From Streptomyces sp. SID9727 (GTDB taxonomy: Bacteria > Actinomycetota > Actinomycetes > Streptomycetales > Streptomycetaceae): a stretch of DNA of 40,305 nucleotides. The translations under genes and the position numbers were made by a program. The stretch lies in contig NZ_JAAGNI010000144.1 of the NCBI RefSeq assembly GCF_010550605.1, forward strand, positions 1 to 40,305, read 5' to 3'. Positions 23,522-31,766 of the stretch are shown here, one piece after another. The notes under the pieces are model-generated. The model had not been told where the DNA came from. It saw only the letters and a list, made by a program, of their open reading frames with translations, and did not search any database. Each line of letters starts with the position of its first letter. Within the stretch, counting starts at the first letter, position 1.

Positions 23522-25327
23522 TCAGCCCGCCACCGGGGCCATCTCCGTGTCGCGGCGGACCAGTGCCGCGTACCGTCCGTCGAGCCGGAGCAGTTCCTCG
23601 TGGGTGCCGCGCTCCGCCGTGCGGCCGCCGTCGAGGACGACGATCTGGTCGGCGTCGCGGACGGTGGAGAGCCGGTGGGCGATGGTGATGGTGGTGCGTC
23701 CGGCGGAGAGTGCGTCGATGGCCTCCTGCACGGCACTTTCGGTACGGGTGTCGAGCGCGCTGGTCGCCTCGTCCAGGATCAGCACCGGCGGGTCGCGCAG
23801 GATCGTCCGGGCGATGGCGAGACGCTGCTTCTCGCCGCCGGAGAAGCGGTAGCCGCGCTCTCCCACGAGGGTGTCGTAGCCGTCGGGAAGCGAGGCGATG
23901 TGGTCGTGGATCTGCGCGGCGCGGGCCGCCGCCTCGATCTCCTCGTCGGTGGCGTCCGGCTTCGCGAAGCGCAGGTTCTCGGCGACCGAGGCGTGGAAGA
24001 GGTACGTCTCCTGCGAGACGACGCCGACCGCACGGGCGAGGGTGTCGAAGTCGAGGTCGCGCACGTCGACCCCGTCGAGGGTGACCCGGCCGCCGGTCAC
24101 GTCGTACAGCCGGGGCACCAGGTAGCTGAGGGTGGACTTGCCGGACCCGGTGGGGCCGACGACGGCCAGTCCGGCTCCGGCGGGAACGGTGACGTCGACG
24201 CCGCTGAGGGTGGGGCCGCTCGCCTCGTCGTAGCTGAAGTCCACGTTCTCGAAGCGGACCTCGCCGCGGATCCTCTCCAGGCGCACGGGATTCTGCGGCT
24301 CCGTGATGTCGACGGTGAGATCGAGGTACTCGAAGATCCGCTGGAAGAGCGCGAGGGACGTCTGCATCTGCACCCCGGTGGAGAGCAGGCTCACGGCGGG
24401 GCGGAAGAGGCCCTGCTGGAGGGAGACGAAGGCGACGAGGGTGCCTATCGAGACGGCGGGCCCGCCGGACTGGAGGGCCATGCCCGCGGCCCAGTAGATG
24501 ACGGCCGGCATGGCGGCCATGACGATGCCGATCGTGGACATCCGCCACCGGCCGGCCATGCTGGCGCGCACTTCGAGGTCGACCAGCCGCTCGGACTCCT
24601 CGGCGAAGCCCTGGGTGAGCGAGGCGGAGCGGCCCATCGTGCGACCGAGCAGGATGCCGCTGACGGACAGCGACTCGGTCACGGTGGCGGCCATGGCTGC
24701 CATCTGCTTCTGCCGCTGGGTGGTGATCTTCTTGCGTTCGCGGCCGACCCGGCGGCTGATCCAGACGAAGACGGGCAGCAGGAGCAGCGAGACGACGGTG
24801 AGCCGCCAGTCGAGCGCGAGCATGGCGACGACGGTGGCGATGACCGCGGTGAGGTTGGAGACGAGCGAGGTCGCCGTCGAGGTGACGGTGGCCTGCATGC
24901 CCCCGATGTCGTTGGCGATCCGCGACTGGACCTCGCCCGTGCGGGTCCGGGTGAAGAAGGCGAGCGGCATCCGCTGCAGCTGGGTGTAGACGGCGGTGCG
25001 CAGGTCGTGCATGACGCGCTGGCCGACGGTGGTGGAGATGAGGGTCTGGAGCACGCCGAAGACGCTGTTCATCACGGCGGTGAGGATCATGCCGAGGGCG
25101 AGCAGCGTGAGCAGGCCGGTCCGCCCCTGCGGGAGGGCGGTGTCCAGGATCTCGCGCAGCAGGAACGGCGAGGCGACCGACACCAGCGAGGAGGCGCCGA
25201 CGAGCAGTCCGACCACCGCGAGGCGGCCGCGGTAAGGGCGGAAGAGGCGGAGGATGCGGCGCAGCTCGGCGGGCGGCTGGTCGGCGTCCTTGGGCGGGGG
25301 TGTCCACGTGGGTTCGTCGGGCTTCAT
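23522..25327 (-). CDS. ABC exporter half-transporter (multidrug/lipid type)
   Basis: A 601-residue ABC half-transporter with six membrane helices (about 30-320) fused to a complete nucleotide-binding domain: Walker A GPTGSGKST (about 390), Q-loop VVSQETYLFH, signature FSGGEKQRLA and Walker B LILDEATSALD. It probably works as a homodimer exporting hydrophobic compounds. The ATG at 25327 has AAGGAG close upstream; an in-frame start at 25441 would run across the regulatory repeats and is rejected. It is divergent from a MarR-family gene, and the intergenic region carries overlapping inverted repeats, the usual arrangement for a MarR-repressed exporter. The substrate is not predictable. Confidence 0.92.
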   Translation of the reverse strand: MKPDEPTWTPPPKDADQPPAELRRILRLFRPYRGRLAVVGLLVGASSLVSVASPFLLREILDTALPQGRTGLLTLLALGMILTAVMNSVFGVLQTLISTTVGQRVMHDLRTAVYTQLQRMPLAFFTRTRTGEVQSRIANDIGGMQATVTSTATSLVSNLTAVIATVVAMLALDWRLTVVSLLLLPVFVWISRRVGRERKKITTQRQKQMAAMAATVTESLSVSGILLGRTMGRSASLTQGFAEESERLVDLEVRASMAGRWRMSTIGIVMAAMPAVIYWAAGMALQSGGPAVSIGTLVAFVSLQQGLFRPAVSLLSTGVQMQTSLALFQRIFEYLDLTVDITEPQNPVRLERIRGEVRFENVDFSYDEASGPTLSGVDVTVPAGAGLAVVGPTGSGKSTLSYLVPRLYDVTGGRVTLDGVDVRDLDFDTLARAVGVVSQETYLFHASVAENLRFAKPDATDEEIEAAARAAQIHDHIASLPDGYDTLVGERGYRFSGGEKQRLAIARTILRDPPVLILDEATSALDTRTESAVQEAIDALSAGRTTITIAHRLSTVRDADQIVVLDGGRTAERGTHEELLRLDGRYAALVRRDTEMAPVAG

Positions 25328-25407
25328 GGGCTCCTTCGTCGGACGTGCGGCAACGGAACGGGCGGGGCCGCCCGGACGCGGGTATCGCGACCGTGACAGT
25401 CGGGTTG

Positions 25408-25446
25408 AATGAGAGCATAGCTCATTGTTACCCGCACTCACAATGA
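25408..25446. promoter_or_regulatory. Overlapping inverted repeats, probable MarR operator
   Basis: Two nested inverted repeats share a centre arm: AATGAG (25408-25413) with CTCATT (25421-25426), spacer 7; and TCATTGT (25422-25428) with ACAATGA (25440-25446), spacer 11. The TCATT half-site thus occurs three times in 39 bases. The block is the most AT-rich in the area and sits between the divergent exporter and MarR genes, ending 24 bases before the MarR start. Confidence 0.7.
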
Positions 25447-25470
25447 ACCAGGTCCTGATAGTGTTCCCCC

Positions 25471-25914
25471 ATGGACTCCCCCGACCCCGACGGCGTACTC
25501 GCCGAACAGCTGCTGCGGCTGACGCGCAGGCTCCAGCGCATCCAGGGCCGCCAGCTGGAGCCGATCGGCATCACGCCCGCGCAGTTCCGGCTGCTGCGCA
25601 CCGTCGCCCATTACGACGGACCGCCCCGGATGGCGGATCTCGCGCAGCGCCTCGACGTGGTCCCCCGCGCAGTGACCACGCTGGTGGACGCCCTGGAGGC
25701 GAGCGGCAGGGTGCGCCGCGCCCCCGATCCGGACAGTCGTAGGGTGGTCAGGATCGAGATCACGGACGAGGGCATCGCCACGCTCCGCTCGCTGCGCGAC
25801 GCGCGCCGGGCGGCCGCGGAGGAGATCCTGGCTCCGTTGACCGCCGACCAGCGCGAGGTGCTCGGCGGTCTGCTGACCGCCCTGGTCGACGGAATGCCGG
25901 AGCGCCGCTGCTGA
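25471..25914 (+). CDS. MarR-family transcriptional regulator
   Basis: A 147-residue winged-helix dimeric repressor of the MarR family. The recognition region is PPRMADLAQRLDVVPRAVTTL (about 50-70, given without break only to 20 residues: PPRMADLAQRLDVVPRAVTT) and the wing contains DPDSRRVVRIEITDEG. Such proteins usually release DNA on binding a small phenolic or drug-like ligand. Its position, divergent from an ABC exporter with inverted repeats between, suggests that it represses both itself and the exporter. The next gene starts 58 bases downstream on the same strand but looks functionally unrelated. Confidence 0.92.
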   Translation: MDSPDPDGVLAEQLLRLTRRLQRIQGRQLEPIGITPAQFRLLRTVAHYDGPPRMADLAQRLDVVPRAVTTLVDALEASGRVRRAPDPDSRRVVRIEITDEGIATLRSLRDARRAAAEEILAPLTADQREVLGGLLTALVDGMPERRC

Positions 25915-25972
25915 CCGGTCACGGGACGCGGCGCCGAGCCGCGGACCGACGAGCCCGCCGAGGAGAACCACC

Positions 25973-28906
25973 ATGCCGCTGCTGGAGCCGGACCCCGACA
26001 CGCTGCGCCCCGCGGCGGTGCGCCCGCCCTCCCACGACCGCGTCCCCGACACGCGGGCTCAGGGCACGCCGGAGGCGCTGCGCGCCGGTCTCACCGCCCT
26101 GCTCGGCGCGGAGAAGGTGCTCTGGAAGGTCTCCGACCTGGTGAAGTACGCCTCGGACGCCAGCCCGTACCGGTTCGTGCCCCAGGTCGTAGTCGTCCCC
26201 GAGGACCTGGACGACATCTCGGCGATCCTGTCGTACGCGCACGGCCAGGGCCGCAACGTCGTCTTCCGCGCCGCCGGCACCAGCCTCAACGGCCAAGCCC
26301 AGGGAGAGGACATCCTCGTCGACGTCCGGCGGAACTGGGCGGGCATCGAGGTCCTGGACGACGGGGCCCGCGCCCGGATCCGCCCCGGGACGACGGTCGT
26401 ACGGGCCAACGCCGCCCTCGCCCGGCACGGCAGGCTGCTGGGCCCCGACCCGGCCAGCGCCATCGCGTGCACGATCGGCGGAGTCGTCGCCAACAACGCC
26501 TCGGGCATGACCGCGGGGACCACCCGCAATTCGTACCGGACCGTCTCGTCGCTCACCTTCGTGCTGCCGAGCGGCACCGTCGTGGACACCGGCGATCCCG
26601 CGGCCGACGAGGACCTGGCCCGGGCCGAGCCGCGGCTGTGCGAGGGGCTGCTGGCGCTGAAGGCGGAGATCGAGGCGGACGCGGCGCTCACGGCCCGTAT
26701 CCGCGCCAAGTACGAGATCAAGAACACCAACGGCTACCGGCTGGACGCGTTTCTCGACGGCTCGACCCCGGTGGAGATCCTGCGCGGCCTCATGGTCGGC
26801 TCCGAGGGGACGTTCGGCTTCATCTCCGAGGTCGTCTTCGACACCCTTCCGCTGGACCGCCGGATCTCCACGGCGCTGCTGTTCTTCCCCTCCCTGACCG
26901 CCGCGGCCGCCGCCGTTCCGCTGTTCAACGAGGCGGGGGCCATCGCCGTCGAGCTGATGGACGGCAACACCCTGCGCGCCTCGGTGAGCGTGCAGGGCGT
27001 CCCGGCCGACTGGGCGGGGCTGCCGAAGGAGACCGCCGCGCTGCTGGTGGAGTTCCGGGCCCCGGACGAGGCGGGCCAGGAGGCGTACGAGCGGGCGGCG
27101 GCCGATGTGGTGCGACGGCTGGAGCTGGTCCGGCCCGTCACCTCGGTGACCAACGAGTTCACCCGGGACGCCCGCACCATCTCCGGTTACTGGAAGGCCC
27201 GCAAGGCGTTCGTCACCGCGGTGGGCGGTTCCCGCCCCTCGGGTACGACGTTGATCACCGAGGACTTCGCGGTCCCGCCGTCCCGGCTGGCCGATGCCTG
27301 CGAGGCGCTGCTCGCGCTCCAGGCGGAGCACGGCTTCGACGCCGCCGTCGCCGGACACGCCGCGCACGGAAACCTGCACTTCCTGCTGGCGTTCGACGCG
27401 GCACGCCCCTCCGACGTCGACCGGTACGCCGCCTTCATGGCGGACTTCTGCCGGCTGACGGTGGAGCGGTTCGACGGATCGCTCAAGGCGGAGCACGCGA
27501 CGGGCCGCAACATCGCCCCCTTCCTCGAACTGGAGTGGGGACCGCGGGCCACCGAACTGATGTGGCGTACGAAGCAGGTCATCGACCCCGACGGGGTCCT
27601 GGCGCCGCGGATCGTCCTCGACCGCGACCCGAAGGCCCATCTGCGCGGCCTCAAGACCATCCCGAAGGTCGAGGCGATCGCCGACCCCTGCATCGAGTGC
27701 GGATTCTGCGAACCGACCTGCCCCAGCCACGATCTGACGACCTCACCGCGCCAGCGCATCGTGCTGCGCCGCGAGATGATGCGCCAGCCCGACGGTTCAC
27801 CTGTCGAGACGGGCCTGGTCGACGCCTACGGCTACGACGCCGTGGACACCTGTGCCGGTGACTCCACCTGCAAGCTGGCCTGCCCCGTCGGCATCGACAC
27901 GGGCGCCATGATGAAGAACTTCCGCCACCAGCGGCACTCCCCGCGCGAGGAGCGGATCGCCGCGCTGGCCGCCAAGCACTTCCGTACGGCGGAGACGGCG
28001 GCGCGGCTCGCGATCGCCGCGGCGAGCCGGATCGACGACCGGCTGCTGCAAGGGGTCACCCGGCTCGCCCGCCGGGCGGTGCACCCGGATCTGGTCCCCG
28101 AGTGGCTTCCGGAGGTACCCGGCGCCGCGCCCCGCAAGCTGCCGCGTACCTCCAGGGCGGGGGCGAGCGCGGTCTACTACCCGGCCTGCGTCAACCGCAT
28201 CTTCGGCAGCCCGGACAGCCATCGCGGCCCGTCGCTGCCGCAGGCCGTGGTGGCCGTGTCGGCCCGGGCGGGAAAGCCCGTCTGGATCCCGGACGACGTC
28301 AACGGCACCTGCTGCGCCACCATCTGGCACTCCAAGGGGTACGACTCCGGCAACGCCGTGATGGCCAACCGGATCGTGGAAGCGGCCTGGGGCTGGACGG
28401 CCGGCGGGAAGCTGCCGCTGGTGGTCGACGCCTCCTCGTGCACGCTGGGCATCGCCCATGAGGTGGTCCCGTATCTCACCGAGGACAACCGGGCGCTGCA
28501 CCGCGAGCTGACCGTGGTCGACTCCCTGGTCTGGGCCGCGGACGAGCTGCTGCCGGAGCTGACGGTGGAGCGGAGGTCCCGTTCGGCCGTGCTGCACCCG
28601 ACCTGTTCCATGGAGCATCTGGACGACGTGGACCGGCTGCGCGCGGTCGCCGATGCCTGCGCGGAGGAGGCCGTGGTCCCGGACGACGCCGCGTGCTGCG
28701 GTTTCGCGGGCGACCGCGGGATGCTGCACAAGGAGCTGACGGCCTCCGCGACCGCCAAGGAGGCCGCCGAGGTGCGGTCCCGGGAGTACGACGCGTACCT
28801 CTCGGCCAACCGGATGTGCGAGATCGGCATGGACCGGGCGACGGGCCGCTCGTACCACTCCGCCCTGATGGAGCTGGAGTGGGCGACCCGCCCGGGCCCC
28901 GCCTGA
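25973..28906 (+). CDS. FAD and Fe-S D-lactate dehydrogenase-like oxidoreductase
   Basis: A 977-residue fusion: a vanillyl-alcohol-oxidase-type FAD-binding domain (about 65-290, with RAAGTSLNGQAQG and NNASGMTAGT), a FAD-linked oxidase C-terminal domain (about 300-560, with HAAHGNLHF), a ferredoxin-like 4Fe-4S pair (CIECGFCEPTC near 574 and CAGDSTCKLACP near 625), and a C-terminal CCG-type domain (CCATIWHSKG, HPTCSMEHL, CCGFAGDRGML). The same order is found in quinone-linked D-lactate and D-2-hydroxyglutarate dehydrogenases. It probably oxidises a D-2-hydroxy acid and passes electrons to the respiratory chain. The length is typical. GAGGAGA lies 6 bases before the ATG. The stop sits inside a palindrome shared with the convergent gene. 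Confidence 0.93.
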   Translation: MPLLEPDPDTLRPAAVRPPSHDRVPDTRAQGTPEALRAGLTALLGAEKVLWKVSDLVKYASDASPYRFVPQVVVVPEDLDDISAILSYAHGQGRNVVFRAAGTSLNGQAQGEDILVDVRRNWAGIEVLDDGARARIRPGTTVVRANAALARHGRLLGPDPASAIACTIGGVVANNASGMTAGTTRNSYRTVSSLTFVLPSGTVVDTGDPAADEDLARAEPRLCEGLLALKAEIEADAALTARIRAKYEIKNTNGYRLDAFLDGSTPVEILRGLMVGSEGTFGFISEVVFDTLPLDRRISTALLFFPSLTAAAAAVPLFNEAGAIAVELMDGNTLRASVSVQGVPADWAGLPKETAALLVEFRAPDEAGQEAYERAAADVVRRLELVRPVTSVTNEFTRDARTISGYWKARKAFVTAVGGSRPSGTTLITEDFAVPPSRLADACEALLALQAEHGFDAAVAGHAAHGNLHFLLAFDAARPSDVDRYAAFMADFCRLTVERFDGSLKAEHATGRNIAPFLELEWGPRATELMWRTKQVIDPDGVLAPRIVLDRDPKAHLRGLKTIPKVEAIADPCIECGFCEPTCPSHDLTTSPRQRIVLRREMMRQPDGSPVETGLVDAYGYDAVDTCAGDSTCKLACPVGIDTGAMMKNFRHQRHSPREERIAALAAKHFRTAETAARLAIAAASRIDDRLLQGVTRLARRAVHPDLVPEWLPEVPGAAPRKLPRTSRAGASAVYYPACVNRIFGSPDSHRGPSLPQAVVAVSARAGKPVWIPDDVNGTCCATIWHSKGYDSGNAVMANRIVEAAWGWTAGGKLPLVVDASSCTLGIAHEVVPYLTEDNRALHRELTVVDSLVWAADELLPELTVERRSRSAVLHPTCSMEHLDDVDRLRAVADACAEEAVVPDDAACCGFAGDRGMLHKELTASATAKEAAEVRSREYDAYLSANRMCEIGMDRATGRSYHSALMELEWATRPGPA

Positions 28907-28923
28907 CCCGCGCGGGTCAGGCG
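28900..28923. terminator. Palindrome spanning both stop codons of convergent genes
   Basis: A perfect 24-base palindrome, with half-site CGCCTGACCCGC, includes the TGA of the dehydrogenase gene (28904-28906) and the stop of the L,D-transpeptidase-like gene (28917-28919, read on the minus strand). It could serve as a compact two-way terminator. Confidence 0.55.
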
Positions 28924-29660
28924 CGGAGGCTGGCGCGGTCGCCCATGACGACGACCGGGTGCTGCTTCGGGTCGAGGGTGCGCAGCAGCTTCTCCATGGC
29001 CTGCTTGGACACGCTCACGCAGGCCGAGGTGCCGCTGCCGTGGTCCATGTGCAGCCAGATGCTGCCGCCCTTGGTCTGGCCCTGCGGGCGTGTCGGGTCG
29101 TTGGGCGGGGTGCCCTTGACCCGGTTGTAGTCGATGGCGATGACGTAGTCGAAGTCGTGCCAGTGGGACTTGGCCCAGTAGTGCGGGGCCTGGATCGACG
29201 CGGTCCGCGTGTAGGGGAGGCGGGCGCCCGGGTCGGGCAGGACACCGGCCGCGTCGCTGAGGGTGTAGACCCCGACGGGGCTGCGTTTGTCGTTCTCGTG
29301 GTGGTCGGGCGTCCAGCCCCTCTTGCCGTTGTGGCCCTTCCACGAGGCGGCCTCGTCCCAGGTGGAGCCGGACTTGGTGTAGAGCACGACGGTGGAGTCC
29401 GCGGAGTCCCTGCCCTCCCCGTAGACGGCGACGACCTGGCGGGAGTCGGCCGGGATCTGCGACTGGAGCCGGTCGCCCACCTCGGGAATGCGCTTCAGAT
29501 CCTTGACGGGGGCCTTCGTACTGCCCTTCCCGGCAGCCGGTCGCTCTGCGGCGGCGCCCTTCTTCGTGTCCTGACCGTCACCGCAGGACGTCAGGGTCGT
29601 GAGCAGGACACCGCAGGCGGCCGCCGAGGCCACCATCCGAACCGCACCGGCTATACGCAT
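28917..29660 (-). CDS. L,D-transpeptidase (YkuD)-like lipoprotein
   Basis: A 247-residue exported protein. The N-terminus is a lipoprotein signal (hydrophobic run 10-22, lipobox LTSC with Cys26), so it is anchored to the outer face of the membrane. The C-terminal half has YkuD-type features: KRSPVGVYTLSDAAG, then GGSIWLHMDHGSGTSACVSV with the His and Cys of the catalytic signature. These enzymes form 3-3 cross-links in peptidoglycan or attach proteins to it; this family variant has SAC in place of the usual HGC, so the activity is likely but not certain. The ATG at 29660 is chosen from the signal peptide. Confidence 0.85.
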   Translation of the reverse strand: MRIAGAVRMVASAAACGVLLTTLTSCGDGQDTKKGAAAERPAAGKGSTKAPVKDLKRIPEVGDRLQSQIPADSRQVVAVYGEGRDSADSTVVLYTKSGSTWDEAASWKGHNGKRGWTPDHHENDKRSPVGVYTLSDAAGVLPDPGARLPYTRTASIQAPHYWAKSHWHDFDYVIAIDYNRVKGTPPNDPTRPQGQTKGGSIWLHMDHGSGTSACVSVSKQAMEKLLRTLDPKQHPVVVMGDRASLRA

Positions 29661-29952
29661 CCGTCCATGCTCGCACCCGGCGGTGTACGCGATCGGCCGG
29701 TCCGGGCAGCCCCGGCGAATGCGTGCCGAATCTTTACCCGTCCGGGGCGCGGGCGGCCCGGACGCATCCCACCAGCACCTGGGGCCGCACCCGTACCGGC
29801 CGCCGCGTAAAACCGTTTGCCGCGATCCCGGCGACCGGCAAGGCTTGCGCGGTCCGGTTCCCCCGCCCTCGTCTCCCGTGGGCGACCCGGTGCTGCCCCG
29901 ACGCGCTTCGCGGCGCCTCGCGGGCCCGGCCGCTTCCGATCTTTGGGATGTC
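29661..29952. other. Divergent intergenic region with no recognised element
   Basis: About 290 bases between two divergent genes. It contains an AT-richer patch around 29727-29737 and another around 29808-29820. I see no clear operator, riboswitch or small gene. Confidence 0.5.
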
Positions 29953-31755
29953 ATGCACATTCGCGATCTTCCGTACTCGGACCCCGGCGATCCCGACGTC
30001 CGTTCAGGCCCCCGCTTCCTGCTGTGGCTGGGCCGCAATCAGATCCGCGGGCAGCTCAAGTCCCTGTTCTGGGGGCTGCTGCACCAGTGCTCCATCGCGG
30101 GATACCCGCTGACGGTGGGACTCGCCGTGCAGGCGGTCGTGGACCGGTCCGGCGGCAGGCTCGCGCTGGCCTGTGGGCTGACCGCGCTGCTGGGCGTGCT
30201 GACCGCGGTGGGCGACGCGATGCTCCACCGGGCCGCGGTCACCAACTGGATCACCGCCGCCGCCCGGATCCAGCAGTTGCTGTCCCGCAAGACCGCCGAG
30301 CTGGGCTCCCTCCTGACCCGCAGGGTGGCCGCGGGCGAGGTGGTGGCGGTGTCCACGAGTGACGTGGAGAAGATCGGCTGGTTCGTCGAGGCGCTGTCGC
30401 GTTTCCTCGCCGCCGCCACGGTCCTCGTCGTCATCAGCGTGGCGCTCGTCCTCTACCTTCCGTCCATGGGCGTTCTCGTGGCGGTCGCCATGCCGTTCCT
30501 CGCCCTGTCCGTCCTGCCGTTGCTGCCGCGTGCCACCCGGCGGGCGGACGTGCAGCGCGAGAAGGGCGGCCGGGCCACCGAACTCGCCTCGGACACCGTG
30601 GCCGGGCTGCGCGTTCTGCGCGGCATCGGCGGCGAGGAGCTGTTCCTGGACCGCTACCGGCGGGCTTCGCAGGAGGTCCGCGAGGCCGCGGTGCACAGCG
30701 CCCGGATGTGGTCGCTGATCTCGGCGGTGCAGGTGCTGCTGCCCGGCCTCCTGCTGCTCGCCCTGGTCGTTCACGGGGCCTCGCTGGCCCGGGACGGCAG
30801 GATCGAGGTGGGCCAGCTGGTCACGGTGTACAGCGCGGCGACCCTCACCCTGTTCCCGCTGCGGCACTTCGAGGAGATCGCCATGGCGTACTCCTTCTCC
30901 CGCCCCTCCGCGCAGCGCGCCGTACGCGTGCTGTCGCTGAGCCGGAACACCCGCCCGGCCACCGTCGACACCGTCCCGTCCGGTGACCTGTACGACCCGG
31001 TCACCGGGCTGCTGGCCCCGCGCGGCGCGTTCACCGCGGTCGTCTGCGGCGACCCGGACGAGGCGGGGCGGCTGGCGGAACGGCTCGGCGGGCACGCCCG
31101 GCCCGAGGCACCGGACGCCGACGCCCCCGAGCCGCCCTCCGTCCTGCTGGGCGGTGTGCCGCTGGACGAACTGGAACCGGGCGCGGCACGGACCGCCGTA
31201 CTCGTGCAGGACAAGGACCCCGTGCTGCTCTCGGGCACCCTGCGCGAACTGCTGGACGTGCCATCGTCGGGGCAGGTGGCGGCCTCGGCCGCCCTGTCCG
31301 CCGCGCAGTGCGACGACGTGCTGGCCGCCCTGGCCCAGGCGTCCCCCGAGCCCGACCGCGAGCCGCTGGACACCCGGATCACCGAACGCGGCCGTTCCCT
31401 GTCCGGCGGCCAGCGCCAGCGGCTCGCCCTGGCCCGGTCGCTGCTCACCGACCCGGACACGCTCGTCCTGGACGAGCCGACCTCGGCGGTGGACTCGCAC
31501 ACCGAGGCCCGGGTCGCGGCGGGCGTCAAGGCGCTGCGCGCGGACCGTACGACCGTCGTGTTCTCCTCGTCGCCCCTGCTCCTCGACCTGGCCGACCGGG
31601 TGGCGCTGGTGCACGGCGGCACGGTGGTGGCGGTCGGTACGCACCGCGAGCTGCTGCGCACCGAGGAGCGCTACCGCGCCGTCGTCACCCGCGAGACCGA
31701 CGACGAGACCGCCGCACGCCGGGAAGCGCACCAGGAAATCGAGGAACGGGCATGA
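29953..31755 (+). CDS. ABC exporter subunit with degenerate Walker A
   Basis: A 600-residue ABC half-transporter with six membrane helices (about 35-300) and a nucleotide-binding domain. The place of Walker A (about 360-370) reads VVCGDPDEAGRLAERL, with no GKS/T, so it cannot bind ATP in the usual way. The signature LSGGQRQRLALA (about 483) and Walker B LVLDEPTSAVD are intact. The partner encoded next has the opposite defect, so the two form an asymmetric heterodimer. GGGA lies 4 bases before the ATG at 29953; longer in-frame starts run into the upstream non-coding region. The stop overlaps an ATG of the next gene, and translation is probably coupled. The substrate is unknown. Confidence 0.9.
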   Translation: MHIRDLPYSDPGDPDVRSGPRFLLWLGRNQIRGQLKSLFWGLLHQCSIAGYPLTVGLAVQAVVDRSGGRLALACGLTALLGVLTAVGDAMLHRAAVTNWITAAARIQQLLSRKTAELGSLLTRRVAAGEVVAVSTSDVEKIGWFVEALSRFLAAATVLVVISVALVLYLPSMGVLVAVAMPFLALSVLPLLPRATRRADVQREKGGRATELASDTVAGLRVLRGIGGEELFLDRYRRASQEVREAAVHSARMWSLISAVQVLLPGLLLLALVVHGASLARDGRIEVGQLVTVYSAATLTLFPLRHFEEIAMAYSFSRPSAQRAVRVLSLSRNTRPATVDTVPSGDLYDPVTGLLAPRGAFTAVVCGDPDEAGRLAERLGGHARPEAPDADAPEPPSVLLGGVPLDELEPGAARTAVLVQDKDPVLLSGTLRELLDVPSSGQVAASAALSAAQCDDVLAALAQASPEPDREPLDTRITERGRSLSGGQRQRLALARSLLTDPDTLVLDEPTSAVDSHTEARVAAGVKALRADRTTVVFSSSPLLLDLADRVALVHGGTVVAVGTHRELLRTEERYRAVVTRETDDETAARREAHQEIEERA

Positions 31756-31766
31756 GAGGACAGGCA

